Origin: CAZMGT01 sp964565895
Lineage (GTDB): Bacteria > Armatimonadota > Zipacnadia > UBA1398 > CAZMGT01
Direction of reading: 5' to 3'
DNA: 16,454 nucleotides
Assembly (NCBI GenBank): GCA_964565895.1
Contig: CAZMGT010000072.1
Coordinates: 1 to 16,454, forward strand
In this document: piece by piece, positions 1 to 6,200 of the stretch
Position numbering within the stretch: the stretch's first letter is position 1
How the letters are laid out: each line of letters opens with the position of its first letter
Position numbers and translations under genes: made by a program
Notes under the pieces: generated by a model
The model's input: only the letters and a program-made list of their open reading frames with translations
What the model was told of the DNA's origin: nothing
Databases searched by the model: none

Positions 1-2
1 GT

Positions 3-692
3 CTTGGGCGGTTTAAGGCCTATGTCGAAGAGGGGGCCATCTTTCAGCCCCGCGCCGTGTGGGGGGCGACAGACGACTCCGAACCCCCGACGATCTACGT
101 CGAGCGCGACGCCGTGCTTTTCGGCTGCGACCTTTACCTGCGCTCTGGGCCGGTGTTTGTCGGCCGCGGAACGGTGGTCGAAGCCGGCGTGGGCCTGCAC
201 GGGCCGACGATCCTCGGCGAGGAGAACACCGTGCGCCAGGGAGCGTACTTCCGCGGCGATGTCGTCGTCGGCGACCGCTGCGTGCTCCGCGGGGAATTTA
301 AGAACGTGGTCATGATGAACGACGCCAACTTCCCCCACGTGTGCTACGTGGGCGACAGCCTGTGCGGCTATATGTCGCATTTCGGCAACCAGGTAACGGC
401 GGCGAACTTCGGCATCTTTCAGGGCATCCGGCCGCCAGACCAACTGAAAAACGTAATTGTCCAAGTGGGCGACCTAGCGATAGACATCGGCGGGCCGAAG
501 CTGGGGATCATCCTCGGCGACTACAGCCAGGTCGGGTGCAACTCCGTCGCCGACCCGGGGACATTCCTCGCCCCGCGGACCATCGTCTACGCCCTCACGC
601 GCATTAACCGCGGGTTTTACGGCCCAAACGAGGTGCTCAAAAACAAGCCCATGGAGCACGGGATCATCGAGCGCGCTCCGTTTATCGAATAG
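3..692 (+). CDS. Left-handed beta-helix (hexapeptide-repeat) protein, GlmU C-terminal-like; 5' end outside window
   Basis: The frame is open from base 3 with no convincing start, so the gene very likely begins upstream; a GTG at 57 lies mid-frame with no good SD. The visible 229 residues show irregular hexapeptide repeats (VFVGRGTVVEAGVGLHGP, TILGEENTVRQGAYF, DVVVGDRCVLRGEFKN), the signature of a left-handed beta-helix. The stretch FPHVCYVGDSLCGYMSHFG resembles the GlmU acyltransferase-domain motif of the type HLxYVGDxxxGxxxNxG, followed by a TAANF segment like GlmU TxTAN. Family knowledge: such domains form trimers and act as sugar-phosphate acetyltransferases or as the C-terminal half of sugar nucleotidyltransferases. 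An N-terminal nucleotidyltransferase domain could lie outside the window. The enzymatic role is inferred and the substrate cannot be assigned. The gene is followed after 12 bases by the SAF-domain gene, suggesting co-transcription. Confidence 0.8.
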   Translation, partial: LGRFKAYVEEGAIFQPRAVWGATDDSEPPTIYVERDAVLFGCDLYLRSGPVFVGRGTVVEAGVGLHGPTILGEENTVRQGAYFRGDVVVGDRCVLRGEFKNVVMMNDANFPHVCYVGDSLCGYMSHFGNQVTAANFGIFQGIRPPDQLKNVIVQVGDLAIDIGGPKLGIILGDYSQVGCNSVADPGTFLAPRTIVYALTRINRGFYGPNEVLKNKPMEHGIIERAPFIE

Positions 693-704
693 GGTGGGGG
701 AGCG

Positions 705-1055
705 GTGCGCGAAGAGCAGTGCCGCCCGCACGGGGCGGAGGGCGCCCCCGACGCCCTCGTCGTCCACCCCGCGGACAACGTGGCCACGGCCACCAGGCCG
801 CTGAAAGCGGGCGAGCTGGTTTGCGTTGTAGTCGGTGAGCGGCGGATGACTGTGCGCGCGACCGAGGACATTCCGTTTGCCCACAAAATCGCCGTGCAGC
901 GTATCGCCCGCGGCGCGGAGGTGCGCAAGTACGGCGAGGTCATTGGGCTTGCGGCAAGGGACATCGCCCGCGGGGCGTTGGTCCACGTGCACAACGTCGT
1001 CTCCCTCCGCGCTCGACCGGAGATGCTTCAGAGCGGCGATGGCGAGGAGGTGTAG
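705..1055 (+). CDS. UxaA-type SAF-domain protein (altronate/sugar-acid dehydratase small-subunit-like)
   Basis: This is a 116-aa protein with a GTG start, the only in-frame start candidate; a G-rich SD (GGGGGAG) sits very close upstream. Residues 18-97 carry the whole SAF domain of the UxaA N-terminal family: VVHPADNVATATRPLKAGE near the start, DIPFAHKIAV at about 55-64 (family form IPxGHKxAL, with Ala replacing the usual Gly), KYGEVIG at 75-81 and the terminal HVHN at 94-97. In altronate and galactarate dehydratases and sulfolactate sulfo-lyase this small domain works with a large catalytic subunit or domain. No large subunit occurs downstream, so the partner is upstream of the window, elsewhere, or absent. 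The preceding gene ends 12 bases upstream and the next begins 4 bases downstream. The family is well supported; the substrate is unknown. Confidence 0.85.
   Translation: MREEQCRPHGAEGAPDALVVHPADNVATATRPLKAGELVCVVVGERRMTVRATEDIPFAHKIAVQRIARGAEVRKYGEVIGLAARDIARGALVHVHNVVSLRARPEMLQSGDGEEV
1044..1050 (+). promoter_or_regulatory. Ribosome binding site inside the end of the SAF gene
   Basis: GAGGAGG lies within the last codons of the SAF gene and 9 bases before a GTG at 1060. This fixes the start of the next gene at 1060 rather than the in-frame ATG at 1039 or 877, neither of which has an SD. The arrangement suggests translational coupling of the two genes. Confidence 0.75.
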
Positions 1056-1059
1056 GGCA

Positions 1060-2358
1060 GTGAGGCGCGCCACGGTAGCCCTGGCCCTGCTTTTCGCGTT
1101 GGCCGCCGCCCCTGCGGCCCGCGCGGCGATCGACTGGCTCGACGCGAGCTACGAGAAGGCGCTCGCTGAGGCGAAAAAGCAGGGCAAGCCCCTGCTTGTT
1201 TACCTCTACATCAAGGACAGCCAGGCCTGCCGGCTCCTCGAGCGCATTGTCCTTAGCGACCCCGCCGTGCAAAAGCTGATTACCGAGACGTACCTCCCCG
1301 TTCGCGTAAACGTTTTTGCCCAGCCCCACGTCCCCGCAGAGCTCGCCGTGGAGCCCAACTATCCCACGCTCGTATGCGTGGAGAACAACGGGAAGAAAAT
1401 CGCCAGCATCTGCGGCGCTGTGGAGGACGTTCGCTTTTACCTCGACTTTTTCACCAACGTCGCCCAGGTCCGCGCGCTCGAGGCCGCCGGCGCGCGCAAC
1501 GGGCCGCCCGAGCAGCGCCTTAAGCTCGCCGACGCCTACTATCACGTGGGCCAGCCCGCGCCCGCGCTTGCCCTTTACCGCGAGCTTATCGGCGAGCAAA
1601 AAATCGCCCGCGACCAGCGCGAGCGCATCATTAAGCTCGCGGCCATCCTCGACCGCCGGGTGCGCGGGGTAAACTCCGACCTTGGCTTGCTCAACAGCGT
1701 CCTTCGCTTCTCCCGCGCGCGCAACCCCTCCGAAGAAGAGCGGCAAGGCGTGTGGAAGCCGCGCAACGAGTGGGTCTATGAGCCGATTGTCTTCGAAACA
1801 AAGGGCGGGACGAAGATCGGGACCGTCTGCCGCGCGCGCACGGAAAAAGAGGTGCTCGAGATGTTCGAGCTGATTGAGACCCTTGCGCGGCAGATCGACC
1901 ACCCGGAGCAGTGCGACGGCCCGGCGGCGTTTTCCATCGCCGAGTCGCTGTTTAAGCTGGAGAACGCCGAGGCGGCGCTCGCCTTTTACCGCCGCGCGCT
2001 CGAGGCCGGCGGGCTGCGCAGCGCCGACGAGGAGCGCGCGGAGTTTCAGGTGGGGCAGTGCTTAAGCTTTCTCGACCGCTGGAAGGAGGCCATCGCCCAG
2101 CTCGAACGCTTCGCGCAAAAGTACAAATCGTCCGAGCGGCGGGCCTACGCCCTACTTATCGTCGCCGGCTGCTACCGCGCCTGGGGGGAGAGCAAAAACG
2201 ACGACGGGCTAAAGGAAAAGGCGGAGCAGGTTCTCGTCCAACTTGTTAACGAGTACGCACGCGACCGCAAATATCGCGCCCTTGTGGACGAAGCCGTGGG
2301 CATTCTTGCCGCGTGGGACCCGAACATTAACGTGGAGATACGCGGGCCCGGGGGCTAG
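1060..2358 (+). CDS. Exported thioredoxin-fold protein with TPR-like repeats
   Basis: This is a 432-aa protein read from a GTG with SD GAGGAGG 9 bases upstream. Residues 1-22 are a Sec signal peptide: a basic start, a hydrophobic core (TVALALLFALAAA), and ARA before the probable cleavage site. Residues 25-135 look like a thioredoxin fold: KPLLVYLYIKDSQAC corresponds to the beta strand and active-site loop, and YPTL at 101-104 fits the cis-proline loop. The usual CxxC is reduced to SQAC, so redox disulfide activity is unlikely. Residues 150-200 and 285-415 contain helical repeats of TPR character (LADAYYHVGQPAPALALYRE; AESLFKLENAEAALAFYRRAL; QCLSFLDRWKEAIAQLERF). A role as a periplasmic scaffold or interaction protein is inferred; no specific function is assigned. 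It ends 3 bases from the stop of the convergent small gene. Confidence 0.85.
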   Translation: MRRATVALALLFALAAAPAARAAIDWLDASYEKALAEAKKQGKPLLVYLYIKDSQACRLLERIVLSDPAVQKLITETYLPVRVNVFAQPHVPAELAVEPNYPTLVCVENNGKKIASICGAVEDVRFYLDFFTNVAQVRALEAAGARNGPPEQRLKLADAYYHVGQPAPALALYRELIGEQKIARDQRERIIKLAAILDRRVRGVNSDLGLLNSVLRFSRARNPSEEERQGVWKPRNEWVYEPIVFETKGGTKIGTVCRARTEKEVLEMFELIETLARQIDHPEQCDGPAAFSIAESLFKLENAEAALAFYRRALEAGGLRSADEERAEFQVGQCLSFLDRWKEAIAQLERFAQKYKSSERRAYALLIVAGCYRAWGESKNDDGLKEKAEQVLVQLVNEYARDRKYRALVDEAVGILAAWDPNINVEIRGPGG

Positions 2359-2361
2359 CGC

Positions 2362-2574
2362 CTAGCTCGACCCCTCGCCTGTGTGAAACTTGCGCAGCGC
2401 GCTCTTATACCCGTCGTTATAGCCCTTAAGGTAGGCCTCGCGCACGCAGTTGACCACCGTCTCCGCGACCTTCTTGTTCACCTCGGTGGCCAAGTCGCTA
2501 ACCGCCTCGAGGATCGTTTTCGCGATCTTGTCAAACCCTTCGTCTCGCAGTTGGGGCAGGTATTCGGGAACCAT
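2362..2574 (-). CDS. Small unrecognised 70-aa protein with its own promoter
   Basis: I do not recognise a family. The start is ATG at 2574 with SD GGAGG 5 bases upstream; a GTG two codons further out overlaps the SD and is less likely. Codon third positions are mostly G/C, as in neighbouring genes, which supports real coding. The protein (starting MVPEYLPQLRDEGF) is mostly predicted helix: residues 10-60 alternate charged and small/hydrophobic positions (KIAKTILEAVSDLATEVNKK, VAETVVNCVREAYLKGY). It has a single Cys, no membrane segment and no signal peptide. A well-matched promoter and a leader hairpin precede it. It is monocistronic and convergent with the thioredoxin/TPR gene. It could be a small cytoplasmic structural or regulatory protein, but nothing in the sequence decides that. 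Confidence 0.7.
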   Translation of the reverse strand: MVPEYLPQLRDEGFDKIAKTILEAVSDLATEVNKKVAETVVNCVREAYLKGYNDGYKSALRKFHTGEGSS

Positions 2575-2582
2575 AACCACCT

Positions 2583-2604
2583 CCAGCCGCGCAGCAACGG
2601 CTGG
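2583..2604 (-). promoter_or_regulatory. Leader hairpin abutting the SD of the 70-aa gene
   Basis: CCAGCCG and CGGCTGG form a perfect 7-bp inverted repeat with an 8-base loop. In the - strand transcript the 3' arm contains the first GG of the GGAGG ribosome binding site, so the hairpin could hinder initiation. It lies between the predicted transcription start (about 2613) and the ATG at 2574. The structure is visible; the regulatory role is inferred. Confidence 0.45.
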
Positions 2605-2619
2605 CGTTATTTGTCAAGT

Positions 2620-2648
2620 ACTATACCGCCTGGTTGGGCGGATGTAAA
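2620..2648 (-). promoter_or_regulatory. Sigma70-type promoter for the 70-aa gene
   Basis: On the - strand the -35 box TTTACA (2648-2643) and the -10 box TATAGT (2625-2620) each match five of six consensus bases and are separated by exactly 17 bases. The predicted start near 2613 gives a leader of about 38 bases. The spacer contains a small inverted repeat, CCGCC-6-GGCGG (2626-2641), which could be an operator or a chance product of high GC. This is the best-formed promoter in the window. Confidence 0.65.
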
Positions 2649-2752
2649 GCATGGCGCACATCGCTCCGCGCGCCGCCCCGCGCCGACGGAGGGCGCGCTC
2701 GCCCCGGCGGAGAACCGCCCCTCTGCCCGCGCGACGACCCGAGGTGAGCGAG

Positions 2753-3295
2753 ATGGCCGTTCGACCTCCTGCTGCTGTACTGTTTGCCCTCGCGTGCGCT
2801 GCGTGCTTGGCGCCGGGGTGCAAGGAGAAGACCTATCCTCCCCTGGGCGAGGTAGACCGCGCCCAGCCCAAAGAGAAGCAGTGCCTGCAGCAAATGCACT
2901 ACCTCAGCCTTGCCCTGCACCGCTACATGGACGACCACAAGGGCCGCCTCCCCGGCGAGGACTGGCGCGAGGTCGTCCTCCGTTGCGGGGCAAAGGAGGA
3001 GTGGCTGCACTGCCCCGCCGGGGGCGCCGCGGGACACGACCAGTATATGTTCAACCGCTACCTCCTCCGCGCCGACACGCGAGCGATCGACGACCCGGGG
3101 CAAATCGTCCTGCTTACCGAAGGGACAACGCCCGTGGGCGGGCCGGAGGACATCTCCGCCCGGCACGACGGCCGCGTGAGCGTGGCGTTTCTCGACGGCA
3201 CGGTAAAGCTTATGCCGGCAAGCCGCGTTTTGCGCGCGCGCTGGAACCCCGCGGAGGAGCCCACGCCGGCCAAGCGCCCCAGGCGCAAACGCTAG
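2753..3295 (+). CDS. Probable lipoprotein with H-X9-DG (prepilin-associated, DUF1559-like) motif
   Basis: This is a 180-aa protein; ATG at 2753 has SD GAGGTG 6 bases upstream, so the longer open frame from 2651 (Arg-rich and unlike a signal) is rejected. Residues 6-23 form a hydrophobic export signal ending at Cys23 (CLAPGC), a slightly atypical lipobox. CLQQMHYLSLALHRYMDDHK at 44-63 matches the segment after the pilin helix in DUF1559-type proteins. H138 to D148-G149 (RHDGRVSVAFLDGTVKLM) is an exact H-X9-DG motif. Such proteins are abundant in Planctomycetes, Lentisphaerae, Verrucomicrobia and Armatimonadetes and normally carry a type IV pilin methylation signal; here a lipoprotein-like signal replaces it. 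The basic tail (RPRRKR) is unusual. Cellular function is unknown; an envelope location is inferred. Confidence 0.8.
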   Translation: MAVRPPAAVLFALACAACLAPGCKEKTYPPLGEVDRAQPKEKQCLQQMHYLSLALHRYMDDHKGRLPGEDWREVVLRCGAKEEWLHCPAGGAAGHDQYMFNRYLLRADTRAIDDPGQIVLLTEGTTPVGGPEDISARHDGRVSVAFLDGTVKLMPASRVLRARWNPAEEPTPAKRPRRKR

Positions 3296-3370
3296 CGCCC
3301 GCCTCCGCCCCGCCGCCCCTGCGCGCGACTCACTGCTCTAAGCGCAGCGGCGGCAAAGCAACCGGCGCCG

Positions 3371-3405
3371 CAAAGCAAAGGGCCGGGCGGCAAGCCGCCC
3401 GGCCC
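3371..3405 (-). terminator. Rho-independent terminator of the transketolase gene
   Basis: A perfect 12-bp GC inverted repeat (GGGCCGGGCGGC and its complement at 3380-3391 and 3394-3405, so about 11 bp around a 4-base loop) lies about 30 bases beyond the transketolase stop. On the - strand it is followed by TTTGCTTTG, an interrupted T tract. The T tract is imperfect, but the stem is very strong. It also separates the lipoprotein gene from tkt. Confidence 0.75.
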
Positions 3406-3434
3406 GAGGTGCGCTCTCCGTCCCTTGCCGCGCG

Positions 3435-5456
3435 CTATTTCTTCTTTTGCTCGAGCAACCTCAGTGCCTTTTCGGCAATATGCTCGGCGCAAAGCCCAAA
3501 CTCGATCATCAGGTCCCACGGCTCGCCCGACTCGCCGAACTTGTCCTGCACGCCGACCATGTCCATGAGCAGGGGCTCGTCGAAATCCTTGTGCCGGGCA
3601 ATTACCCCGGCGACGATGTTCCCAAAGCCGCCCACCTGGTGCTCCTCCGCGGTAATCACCAGCCCCGTGTCGCGCGCCGCGGCGACGATCGCCTCCTTGT
3701 CGATGGGCTTAACGGTGTGCACGTTAACCACGCGCGTCTCAATCCCCTTCTCCTCCTTGAGGATCCACGCCGCGCGCATCGCCTCGGGAACCATCGGGCC
3801 GCAGGCGATGATCGCAATGTCCTCGCCCTCGCCCTGATACTCCGTGGAGGGGATAACCTCGAACGCGTCTACGAACTTCTCTGCTTCGCCGCGGTAACGA
3901 ATGATGTTCGCCGTGCCGAAGATATACGGCGTGTCCTCGGTGGTTACCACGGGCGTCGCCTCGCGCGCAAACCGCACATATGCCGGCCCGACGACCTCGA
4001 GAATCGAGGCCTTCGTGGCCTTCGTCGTCTCGACCGCGTCGCAGGGCACGGAGACGTGCATGTTGGGGAGGATGGACATGCAGCTAATCTCCTCCAGCGA
4101 CTGGTGCGTCGCGCCGTCCGGCCCCACGGAAATGCCCCCGTGCGCCCCGCCGATCTTCACGTTAACGTTGGTGTAGCACACGGTGGTCCGGATCTGGTCC
4201 CAGCAGCGGCCGCTGGCGAACACGCCGTACGTGCCCGTGATCGGAATCCGCCCGGCGAGGGCCAAGCCCGCGGCCACGCTCATCATGTTCTGCTCGGCGA
4301 TCCCGACGGAGATCACCCGGCTCACGCGCTCGGGATGCTTCTCCTCAAACTGCGTAATGCGAATGGAGCCCGAGATGTCCGCGTGGATGGTCACGATCCG
4401 CTCGTCGTCGCCGATCTCCTCCAACGCGCGGCCGAACCCGTTGCGCGTGGCGTCCATCTCGCACTTCATCGTCCCCCCGCTGTTCCACCAGTAGCTGCGC
4501 GAAAACTTGGGGAGCTTGTCCATCATCTCGGCGTGCTTTTGCTCGCGATATCTGTCGGTAATCGCCAACAGCTCGTCCACGCGCTCCTTGGTAAACGAGG
4601 GCTCGCCGATGTCCGCCAGCGCCTGGTCGAGCTGCTCGCGCGTGCTCGTGGCCACGCCGTGCCAGCCCGCGACGTTCTCCATGAACGAGACGCCCTTGCC
4701 TTTTATCGTGTTGGCGATGATTACCGTGGGCTTACCCTTCGTCGCCGCCGCTTCCTCAAACGCGGCGAGGATTTGGTCCATGTCGTGGCCGTCGATCTCA
4801 ATGGTGTGCCAGTGAAACGCGCGGTACTTTTCGGCGAGGGGGTCGATGTTCATCACTTCTTCCACGGGGCCGTCGATCTGCAGGCGGTTTTTGTCCACGA
4901 TGCAGCACAGGTTGTCTAGCTTATAGTGCCCCGCGGACATAATCGCTTCCCAAATGCTTCCCTCCTGGTGCTCGCCGTCGCCGGTAATGCAGTAGATGCG
5001 ATAGTTGTTGTTCGGGTCGAGGCGCTCGGCGAAGGCGGCGCCCACGGCGCACCCCAGCCCTTGGCCTAGCGAGCCGCTAGACACCTCCACCCCGGCCAGC
5101 TTCGGCTTGTGCGGGTGCCCCTGGAACGGGCTATGCAACTGGCGCAGCTTCATGCATTCCTCAAGCGGAAAGTACCCTGCCTTGGCGAGCAGCACATATA
5201 GTGCCGGGGCCTTGTGCCCGGCGGACCAGTAAACGCGGTCGCGCCCCGGCCACTCGGGGTCCTTCGGCTTGTGCCGCAGGACGTTAAGATACAGGGCCAC
5301 GCCGACGTCCATGATCGACAGCGAGCCCCCGGGGTGCCCGGAGCGCGCCCCGTGGATCGCGGTAACCGCCCAAGCGCGTAGCTCGCGCGCCGCCTGGACT
5401 AGTTCCTCTTTGGACAGTTTTCGTTCTTCCCCCGTGTCCACGTCGATGATCCCCAT
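3435..5456 (-). CDS. tkt: Transketolase (single-chain, related to the split-subunit type)
   Basis: This is a 673-aa thiamine-diphosphate enzyme that moves two-carbon ketol units between sugar phosphates in the non-oxidative pentose phosphate pathway. ATG at 5456 has SD AAGGAG 9 bases upstream. The N-terminal ThDP-binding domain shows SGHPGGSLS (39-47), SAGHKAPALY (78-87) and the cofactor motif from GDGEHQEGSIWEA to VDKN (159-190). The central pyrimidine-binding domain starts near 330 (MKCEMDATRNGFG) and contains the catalytic Glu in GIAEQNM (Glu388). The C-terminal domain follows from about 545. Motifs such as EVMNIDPLAEKYRAFHWHTI and KGKGVSFMEN resemble the separate-subunit transketolases of archaea and many bacteria, so this looks like a natural fusion of the two subunits. 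It is divergent from rpiB, an enzyme of the same pathway, and is followed by a terminator hairpin. Confidence 0.97.
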   Translation of the reverse strand: MGIIDVDTGEERKLSKEELVQAARELRAWAVTAIHGARSGHPGGSLSIMDVGVALYLNVLRHKPKDPEWPGRDRVYWSAGHKAPALYVLLAKAGYFPLEECMKLRQLHSPFQGHPHKPKLAGVEVSSGSLGQGLGCAVGAAFAERLDPNNNYRIYCITGDGEHQEGSIWEAIMSAGHYKLDNLCCIVDKNRLQIDGPVEEVMNIDPLAEKYRAFHWHTIEIDGHDMDQILAAFEEAAATKGKPTVIIANTIKGKGVSFMENVAGWHGVATSTREQLDQALADIGEPSFTKERVDELLAITDRYREQKHAEMMDKLPKFSRSYWWNSGGTMKCEMDATRNGFGRALEEIGDDERIVTIHADISGSIRITQFEEKHPERVSRVISVGIAEQNMMSVAAGLALAGRIPITGTYGVFASGRCWDQIRTTVCYTNVNVKIGGAHGGISVGPDGATHQSLEEISCMSILPNMHVSVPCDAVETTKATKASILEVVGPAYVRFAREATPVVTTEDTPYIFGTANIIRYRGEAEKFVDAFEVIPSTEYQGEGEDIAIIACGPMVPEAMRAAWILKEEKGIETRVVNVHTVKPIDKEAIVAAARDTGLVITAEEHQVGGFGNIVAGVIARHKDFDEPLLMDMVGVQDKFGESGEPWDLMIEFGLCAEHIAEKALRLLEQKKK

Positions 5457-5524
5457 GACTGCCTACTCCTTCCCTGTCGTTGCTTATCCAGAGCGCGTCA
5501 GCTCGCGCGGCAGTAGCAATCGCC

Positions 5525-5551
5525 AAGGCCGGCCACCAGGCAGCCGGCCTT
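5525..5551. repeat. GC-rich inverted repeat between tkt and rpiB
   Basis: AAGGCCGGC and GCCGGCCTT form a perfect 9-bp stem with a 9-base loop. On the + strand it is followed by TTCCTCGTT, only weakly T-rich; on the - strand there is no T tract. It lies between two divergent genes, so an ordinary gene-end terminator makes little sense. If the tkt promoter is on its far side it would sit in the tkt leader, about 70-95 bases before the ATG. An operator or attenuator role is possible. Confidence 0.5.
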
Positions 5552-5579
5552 TCCTCGTTCGCCTGCCCAGTGCTACAAT
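5551..5579 (+). promoter_or_regulatory. Candidate extended -10 promoter of rpiB
   Basis: TGCTACAAT (5571-5579) is an extended -10 element (TGn followed by TACAAT). The -35 region at standard spacing (TTCCTC, 5551-5556) is poor, as is common for extended -10 promoters. The predicted start near 5586 leaves a leader of about 100 bases before rpiB. Confidence 0.45.
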
Positions 5580-5583
5580 TCCC

Positions 5584-5683
5584 AACACTCTGCGGCGGCA
5601 TTGGTGTTCGCTGTTCGCTTTCGCTTGTCCTTCTGCAGCGAACGCTCCCCCGCCCGCGCTGTTTAGCGTAGCACCTTGGGGTG
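5584..5683 (+). promoter_or_regulatory. Structured leader of rpiB with competing inverted repeats
   Basis: Several inverted repeats fill the leader. AACAC (5584-5588) can pair with GTGTT (5604-5608). GTGTTCGCTG (5604-5613) can instead pair with CAGCGAACGC (5636-5645), ten pairs including one G-T. A second copy of GTTCGCT (5613-5619) can compete for the same 3' arm, and TTCGCT occurs three times in tandem. CACC (5672-5675) can pair with GGTG (5680-5683), which is part of the rpiB ribosome binding site. The pairings are visible; control of rpiB by them is inferred, and the family does not match a riboswitch I know. Confidence 0.35.
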
Positions 5684-5688
5684 AGAAA

Positions 5689-6165
5689 ATGCCAGAGCAG
5701 CCCGCGAAACCCTCCATCGTCGCCGTCGGCTGCGACCACGCCGGCTTCGTCCTCCGCCATGCGATCATCGAGCTCGCCCGCGAGCTCGGCTTTCAGGTCG
5801 AGGAGCACCCCTCGTTCGACGGCGAGACCTGCGACTATCCCGAGATCGCCATCGAAGTCGGCGAGGCCGTGGCCGCCGACGCAAACAAGTGCGGCATTTT
5901 GATCTGCGGCACGGGCCTGGGCATGTGCATGGCCGTAAACAAGGTCCCCGGGATCCGCGCCGCGGCCTGCCCCGAGCCGTTCTCCGCCTGGCTCGCCCGC
6001 GACCACAACGACACGAACATCCTCTGCCTCGGCGCGCGGCTGATCGGCGAGGAGCTCGCCCGCGAGATCGCTCGCGTGTGGCTGACCACGCCGTTTTCCG
6101 CCGCCGAGCGGCACGTCCGGCGCATTGGCATTATCTCGGCCTACGAACGCCGCGAGCCCGGGTAG
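5689..6165 (+). CDS. rpiB: Ribose-5-phosphate isomerase B
   Basis: This is a 158-aa RpiB/LacAB-family sugar-phosphate isomerase that interconverts ribose 5-phosphate and ribulose 5-phosphate. ATG at 5689 has SD GGGGTGAG just upstream; the much longer open frame beginning at 5269 runs antisense through tkt and is not coding. Conserved features are CDHAG (15-19), CDYPEIA (48-54), the active-site cysteine in LICGTGLGM (Cys73) and ARDHNDTNILCLGARL, whose His106 is the ring-opening histidine of the family. The C-terminal EIARVWLTTPFSAAERHVRR matches the RpiB end with its phosphate-binding arginines. Length is close to the usual 145-160 aa. It is divergent from transketolase and followed after 35 bases by the DUF6807 gene, probably on one transcript. 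A related isomerase of another aldose phosphate is possible, but the Cys and pathway context favour RpiB. Confidence 0.95.
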   Translation: MPEQPAKPSIVAVGCDHAGFVLRHAIIELARELGFQVEEHPSFDGETCDYPEIAIEVGEAVAADANKCGILICGTGLGMCMAVNKVPGIRAAACPEPFSAWLARDHNDTNILCLGARLIGEELAREIARVWLTTPFSAAERHVRRIGIISAYERREPG

Positions 6166-6200
6166 GGAAGATCGCCGCGCCGAGCAAAAGGAGGAGAACC

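Noticed and set aside
877..1059. Upstream starts (877 or 1039) for the thioredoxin/TPR gene
   Set aside because: No SD at either; the extra residues before the signal peptide are Arg/Ser-rich shadow of the SAF gene, whereas GTG 1060 has GAGGAGG at good spacing.
940..1902. 320-aa open frame on the - strand
   Set aside because: It lies antisense to the SAF and thioredoxin/TPR genes, has no SD or domain, and the + strand genes have clear motifs and starts.
2612..2617. TTGACA on the - strand as -35 of the 70-aa gene
   Set aside because: No -10 box occurs 16-18 bases downstream; the TTTACA/TATAGT pair slightly upstream fits far better.
2383..3837. 484-aa open frame on the + strand
   Set aside because: It crosses the 70-aa gene, a promoter, the lipoprotein gene, a terminator and the end of tkt; it is chance openness in GC-rich DNA.
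3447..4919. 490-aa open frame on the + strand opposite transketolase
   Set aside because: It has no recognisable motif, is rich in Arg/His/Leu, and exactly mirrors a fully conserved transketolase; it is an antisense artefact of high GC.
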